The notes below the pieces were generated by a model that was not told the origin of the DNA, did not search any database, and saw only the letters and a list, made by a program, of their open reading frames with translations. This document shows positions 32,148-34,812 of a DNA stretch of 34,812 nt, piece by piece (within the stretch, counting starts at the first letter, position 1; each line of letters begins with the position of its first letter). This stretch comes from Akkermansiaceae bacterium UBA1315 (lineage in GTDB: Bacteria; Verrucomicrobiota; Verrucomicrobiia; Verrucomicrobiales; Akkermansiaceae). The translations under genes and the position numbers were made by a program. The stretch spans positions 1 through 34,812 of the forward strand of contig DBTN01000004.1 in NCBI GenBank assembly GCA_002307065.1, in the 5' to 3' direction.

Positions 32148-32450
32148 TTATCTAACAGGATTATGAACGGTGACGAGTTTTGTGCCATCCGGGAAAGTGG
32201 CTTCGACTTGGATGTCGTGAATCATTTCGGCAACGCCTTCCATCACTTCATCACGGGAAATCAGAGTGGTGCCATAACTCATGAGCTCGGCGACGGATTT
32301 TCCATCGCGTGCGCCTTCGAAAATTTCCGCAGTGATGAATGCGATGACTTCGGGGTAATTCAGCTTCAGTCCGCGATCGCGGCGGCGGCGGGCGAGGTCA
32401 CCGGCAACGACGACCAACAGCTTTTCCTGTTCGCGCGGGGAAAGGTGCAT
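32148..32450 (-). CDS. ureA: Urease gamma subunit
   Basis: This is the small structural subunit of the urease trimer, 100 residues. It begins M-H-L-S-P-R-E-Q-E-K-L, followed by the R-R-R-D-R-G-L-K-L-N-Y-P-E-V segment, A-F-I-T-A-E-I-F-E-G-A-R-D-G, and the end V-E-A-T-F-P-D-G-T-K-L-V-T-V-H-N-P-V. These are diagnostic of UreA. Its ATG overlaps the hupE stop (TGATG), so hupE and ureA are translationally coupled. Gamma and beta are separate genes here, as in most bacteria other than Helicobacter. Confidence 0.95.
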   Translation of the reverse strand: MHLSPREQEKLLVVVAGDLARRRRDRGLKLNYPEVIAFITAEIFEGARDGKSVAELMSYGTTLISRDEVMEGVAEMIHDIQVEATFPDGTKLVTVHNPVR

Positions 32451-33079
32451 CAGAGCGCTTGGATGAGGGAGATCGAGCCGAGGGCCAGCAAACCGGTTCC
32501 AGCGATTTTTGAAATGACCGGTTTTTCGAGTTTCGAAACGGCGAAGGACAACAGCGCGCCGATCCCTAACAGAACGGCGGTTCCTGCGGTGAAACCGGTG
32601 GTGTAGCTGATGAAAGGAACGTTTGCAGCGGCTTCCGATCCATGGGCAAATCCGTGGATCAGGCCGGCGATGGAAATCGCGGAGGCGAAGATTTTTGCAT
32701 CTCCCATTTTACCGGTCACAAAGGCAGCTCCGGCTGCGATCAAGGTCAGAGCGAGTGCCATTTCCAAACCGGCTCCAAGGTTCAATCCGCGACCGATGAA
32801 TGCGCCGGAGACAAGGGAGATGAGGAAGGCAGAAAATGGCAGCCGGGCTTTTCCACCCTTCCACGAAAAGGCGAGCCAGCCGACCGCAAGGGCGAGAATC
32901 AGGTGATCCAAGCCGCTGAGAGGGTGAAGGAAACCGGTCGTGATCGCATCGAATTCATCGTCTTCACCGGGCGGGTGGTAATGGCCGGGATGAGCGAGTG
33001 CCAAACCGGGGGCGAGGCAGATCCCGGAAAGGATCAATCGGGAAAGTCGGGTGGAAAAGGAGCAGCTGGATTTGTTCAT
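32450..33079 (-). CDS. hupE: HupE/UreJ-family nickel permease
   Basis: This 209-residue integral membrane protein imports Ni2+ (or Co2+) for metalloenzymes. A signal-like first helix is followed by H-P-G-H-Y-H-P-P-G and the family hallmark G-F-L-H-P-L-S-G-L-D-H-L-I-L-A-L-A-V-G-W-L-A. Four to five more helices follow, including G-L-I-H-G-F-A-H-G-S-E with a second His pair. I use ATG 33079; an upstream ATG at 33142 would add 21 residues that read as leader. It is the first gene of the urease operon and overlaps ureA by one base. It fits nickel supply to the urease. Confidence 0.9.
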   Translation of the reverse strand: MNKSSCSFSTRLSRLILSGICLAPGLALAHPGHYHPPGEDDEFDAITTGFLHPLSGLDHLILALAVGWLAFSWKGGKARLPFSAFLISLVSGAFIGRGLNLGAGLEMALALTLIAAGAAFVTGKMGDAKIFASAISIAGLIHGFAHGSEAAANVPFISYTTGFTAGTAVLLGIGALLSFAVSKLEKPVISKIAGTGLLALGSISLIQAL

Positions 33080-33129
33080 AAAATCGTCGTGACCGGACAA
33101 GACTAGGTTTTGAGCAAGGCTTGTGCCAA

Positions 33130-33168
33130 GGAGAGAAAACAAAACCCTTATCCCGGAAGAGATAAGGG
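33130..33168 (-). terminator. Rho-independent terminator between the porin gene and hupE
   Basis: On the minus strand an 8-bp stem (cccttatc/gataaggg, arms 33161-33168 and 33145-33152) with an 8-nt loop is followed by ttttgttttctc. It would stop transcription from the outer-membrane protein gene, or work as an attenuator ahead of hupE. Confidence 0.8.
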
Positions 33169-33184
33169 CTGAATGATTGGCTAG

Positions 33185-33258
33185 CCCGGAGCCCGTGGGA
33201 GTTCCGGATGAAGCAAACGGGAAGGTCTAACAGCTCCTAAGAGTTGTGAAACCTTCCC
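33185..33258 (-). promoter_or_regulatory. Structured RNA region upstream of hupE (unassigned)
   Basis: Two stable hairpins precede the terminator on the minus strand. One pairs gggaaggt (33258-33251) with accttccc (33226-33219) and has an inner ctc-ttag-gag stem. The other pairs ccgga (33207-33203) with tccgg (33190-33186), with an inner ccc/ggg. The layout of a structured segment, a terminator and then a metal-permease gene is that of a riboswitch leader, but I could not match any known class. It may simply be the porin 3' UTR. Confidence 0.4.
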
Positions 33259-33289
33259 GCCGCAACCGCTAGCGCAAAAAAGCGATAAC

Positions 33290-34144
33290 TTAGAATGCGA
33301 TGCCGATGCCCACACCTGCGGTGAGGAAATCACTTTGCGGGTTATTTGGGATAACGTCGCTATCGGTGATGTAATAAGTGAGGTTGCCGTTGAGGGTCCA
33401 CTCGCCGTATTCGGAACCGATGAAGGAAATTGGGATGGAAGCGGCGACTCCAAGCGAGCCGTAGCCAAGGCCGTCATCCGCGCCTGGGGCATGGAATTCG
33501 TCGGTGGCGAAGTAGGCAATGTTGAATGGAATCGAGATCGAGAATGGGCCCGCATCGAAACCATAGGAAAGTCCGCCGACAACTACTGTGCCTTCGTCGC
33601 CTGCTTGTCCACCGCTGCCTGCGACACCACCGGTATCCAAACGGTTATGGACCGTGATGGAAGGCGAAAGGAAAGTGTCATAGGAGAAGGCGATATCGAG
33701 GATATCTTCGGTGCCGCCAGAGTACATCCAGTTCTGGTAGGTTACCTTGGTGGTGAAATCACCAACGGTGTAAGCAAGGCCTGCCCAGACGTCCACTTCT
33801 TGGATACGCCCACCAAGAGGGGAACTGTCACCGCCGTTTTTGCTGTTCACGTCCCACCAAGTGCCGAGGGATGCAGTGAACCCGGCTGGAAGTTCGATAG
33901 CAATTTCAAGCATCGGATTGAAAGTCGGATCCGACATGCTGCTTCCATCAAGCCAGACATCGTTGCCGTAAGAGATGAAGTGGGAGTTAAAATCGAGTTT
34001 GAGGACTCCGGAGATCACATCTTCTGCCGGAGCTGGAGTGACAGGAGCGGTGGTGACAGGTTCACCAGCAACTGCACTTCCTGCCGCAAGGGCGAGCGCG
34101 AGGAGCTGGGTGGTCATCAGGTTGCGACGGTAGTTGTGTTTCAT
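33290..34144 (-). CDS. Putative outer-membrane beta-barrel protein (porin-like)
   Basis: The 284-residue protein has a signal peptide (M-T-T-Q-L-L-A-L-A-L-A-A-G-S-A-V-A-G, cut near residue 27) and a short Thr/Pro-rich linker. It then has about 250 residues of alternating hydrophobic and polar strands rich in Gly, Asp, Thr and aromatic residues, ending in V-G-I-G-I-A-F. A terminal Phe after a beta strand is the outer-membrane insertion signal. The general look is that of the TorF-like putative porin group, but I cannot be sure. Lying upstream of hupE and urease in the same orientation, it may let urea or metal pass the outer membrane. This is inference only. Confidence 0.7.
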   Translation of the reverse strand: MKHNYRRNLMTTQLLALALAAGSAVAGEPVTTAPVTPAPAEDVISGVLKLDFNSHFISYGNDVWLDGSSMSDPTFNPMLEIAIELPAGFTASLGTWWDVNSKNGGDSSPLGGRIQEVDVWAGLAYTVGDFTTKVTYQNWMYSGGTEDILDIAFSYDTFLSPSITVHNRLDTGGVAGSGGQAGDEGTVVVGGLSYGFDAGPFSISIPFNIAYFATDEFHAPGADDGLGYGSLGVAASIPISFIGSEYGEWTLNGNLTYYITDSDVIPNNPQSDFLTAGVGIGIAF

Positions 34145-34304
34145 AGTTAGCTTTTATTAATAAGAGCGTGAGTGGTTAAGCCGCTCAATCTGCTGGAATA
34201 ATGCTCGAATCATGCCATATTTTAAAATTTTGTAGCGAAATGGCGGAGCGAGAAGCGTTGGGAAGAGGGGAAGATGAAGATAATCCCAAATTTCTAAAAA
34301 CATT

Positions 34305-34451
34305 ATGAATGATGCTCATCATAAGCCGAAGGACGCGAAGCTCTATTGCGTTATGGAAAGAGGTTTCCAAATCATCAGTATCTCGAACGATGGAAATAGG
34401 TCGGCTTTGGCGGCCGCGAAGGGCGGCCGGACTCAAGGTGACGTCGAGTGA
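34305..34451 (+). CDS. Possible small protein between the porin gene and mutS (weak)
   Basis: The stretch 34145-34479 has no obvious gene. The best candidate is this 48-residue plus-strand frame (M-N-D-A-H-H-K-P, later G-F-Q-I-I-S-I-S-N-D-G-N). It is preceded by a 22-residue frame (34240-34308) whose stop overlaps its ATG and followed within 10 bp by a plus-strand terminator. No ribosome site or recognisable family is seen. The terminator suggests some plus-strand transcript, which could equally be a small RNA. Confidence 0.2.
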   Translation: MNDAHHKPKDAKLYCVMERGFQIISISNDGNRSALAAAKGGRTQGDVE

Positions 34452-34458
34452 GCTTTTG

Positions 34459-34480
34459 CCGGGTTTGCCCGGTTATTTTT
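34459..34480 (+). terminator. Intrinsic terminator, plus direction
   Basis: The stem ccggg/cccgg with a tttg loop (34459-34472) is followed by ttatttttt. The T-run lies on the plus side, so it ends a plus-strand transcript. For mutS, which comes from the other side, the same hairpin is preceded rather than followed by the run. Confidence 0.7.
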
Positions 34481-34812
34481 TAAAACTCGGAGAACAAATC
34501 CATTTGTGGCGGATTGGGTTCGGGCAGCAGGTTCTGGACCGTGATTTTTGCTTTCGGGCCTTGTTTTTTTGCTTCCGGTTTAACGGAGTGCAGCTCGAGG
34601 TGGGACAGAATCGATTTCGCGCGTTCGACGACGGGTTTGGGCAAACCGGCGAGTCGGGCGACCTGGATGCCATAAGATTTATCGGCGGCACCGGGCAGAA
34701 TTTTGTGGAGGAAAATGATTTCGTCATTCCACTCGCGGACCGCGACATTGTAGTTCGCTACGGCAGGTCTAGTATTTGCAAGATCCGTGAGCTCGTGGTA
34801 GTGGGTGGCGAA
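34480..34812 (-). CDS. mutS: DNA mismatch repair protein MutS, C-terminal part (5' end outside the window)
   Basis: The minus strand is open from the window edge for 110 residues and ends with TAA at 34482-34480. It reads F-A-T-H-Y-H-E-L-T, the MutS motif in the ATPase domain after Walker B, then A-D-K-S-Y-G-I-Q-V-A-R-L-A-G-L-P in the dimerisation helix-turn-helix. The linker is basic and proline-rich. The very end Q-M-D-L-F-S-E-F looks like a beta-clamp-binding motif (consensus Q-L-x-L-F). MutS recognises mismatches and recruits MutL. The remaining roughly 700 or more residues are beyond the window. Confidence 0.92.
   Translation of the reverse strand, partial: FATHYHELTDLANTRPAVANYNVAVREWNDEIIFLHKILPGAADKSYGIQVARLAGLPKPVVERAKSILSHLELHSVKPEAKKQGPKAKITVQNLLPEPNPPQMDLFSEF

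Noticed and set aside
33185..33290. Cobalamin riboswitch, because the plus strand reads gtgaaaccttcccgccgcaac near 33246-33266
   Set aside because: The similarity is on the strand with no downstream gene, the bases are part of a simple hairpin, and the other conserved blocks are missing.
34185..34436. An 83-residue minus-strand frame between mutS and the porin gene
   Set aside because: It has no domain and no ribosome site, and its composition looks random. A plus-strand terminator nearby does not support it.
34473..34748. A 91-residue minus-strand frame rich in Ser, Lys and Pro at the right edge
   Set aside because: It is an out-of-frame reading of mutS, whose proper frame runs from the edge to 34480 with clear MutS motifs.

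Overview
The window is a chromosomal segment of roughly 57% GC. It is packed with genes and reads best as a member of the Verrucomicrobiota or a close relative in the PVC group. That placement is an inference from three things: the flavour of the proteins; large dispersed inverted repeats of a kind I associate with that group; and a scarcity of Shine-Dalgarno sequences in front of genes. No rRNA or tRNA is present to confirm it.

Layout. 1-715 is a gene-free cluster of dispersed repeats. 701-5463 holds small or housekeeping genes: an ABM-type monooxygenase, an exported endonuclease/exonuclease/phosphatase, manC, ruvX and truA. Between truA and pyrE lie the signal recognition particle RNA (minus strand, about 5472-5578) and a MITE-like inverted repeat. 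6454-8613 is a compact TonB-type energy-transduction operon (exbB, exbD, a TonB-like protein and a small zinc-ribbon membrane protein). It is followed by fabF, a hot-dog thioesterase and rsmI. 11029-11403 (minus) contains remnants of a toxin-antitoxin pair. Next come xthA, queA and a 698-residue glycoside hydrolase/GT2 fusion (all minus), gdhA, a His-rich exported protein, and a minus-strand run rsgA - MscS-like channel - ribD, then fur.

22401-33079 is a urease locus on the minus strand, read from right to left: hupE/ureJ (nickel permease), ureA, ureB, ureC, then ureE, ureF, ureG, ureD. It is interrupted twice. A two-gene RND efflux module lies antiparallel between ureC and ureE. A REP-associated tyrosine transposase (RAYT) flanked by its own palindromes sits between ureG and ureD. 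The same palindrome also occurs between ureB and ureC, where it supplies the ureB stop codon. Upstream of hupE are structured RNA hairpins, a terminator and an outer-membrane beta-barrel protein. The right edge carries the C-terminal end of mutS, which runs off the window.

How the genes fit together. HupE would import Ni2+, UreDEFG would insert it into UreABC, and urea would be split to ammonia. GdhA, 14 kb away, could assimilate that ammonia, but the link is only inferred. ExbB/ExbD/TonB would energise outer-membrane uptake. I see no clearly new defence or biosynthetic system. The most unusual items are the REP/RAYT colonisation of the urease operon, the glycoside hydrolase-glycosyltransferase fusion, the structured leader or 3' UTR before hupE, and a strong excess of the palindrome ACCGGT throughout the window.
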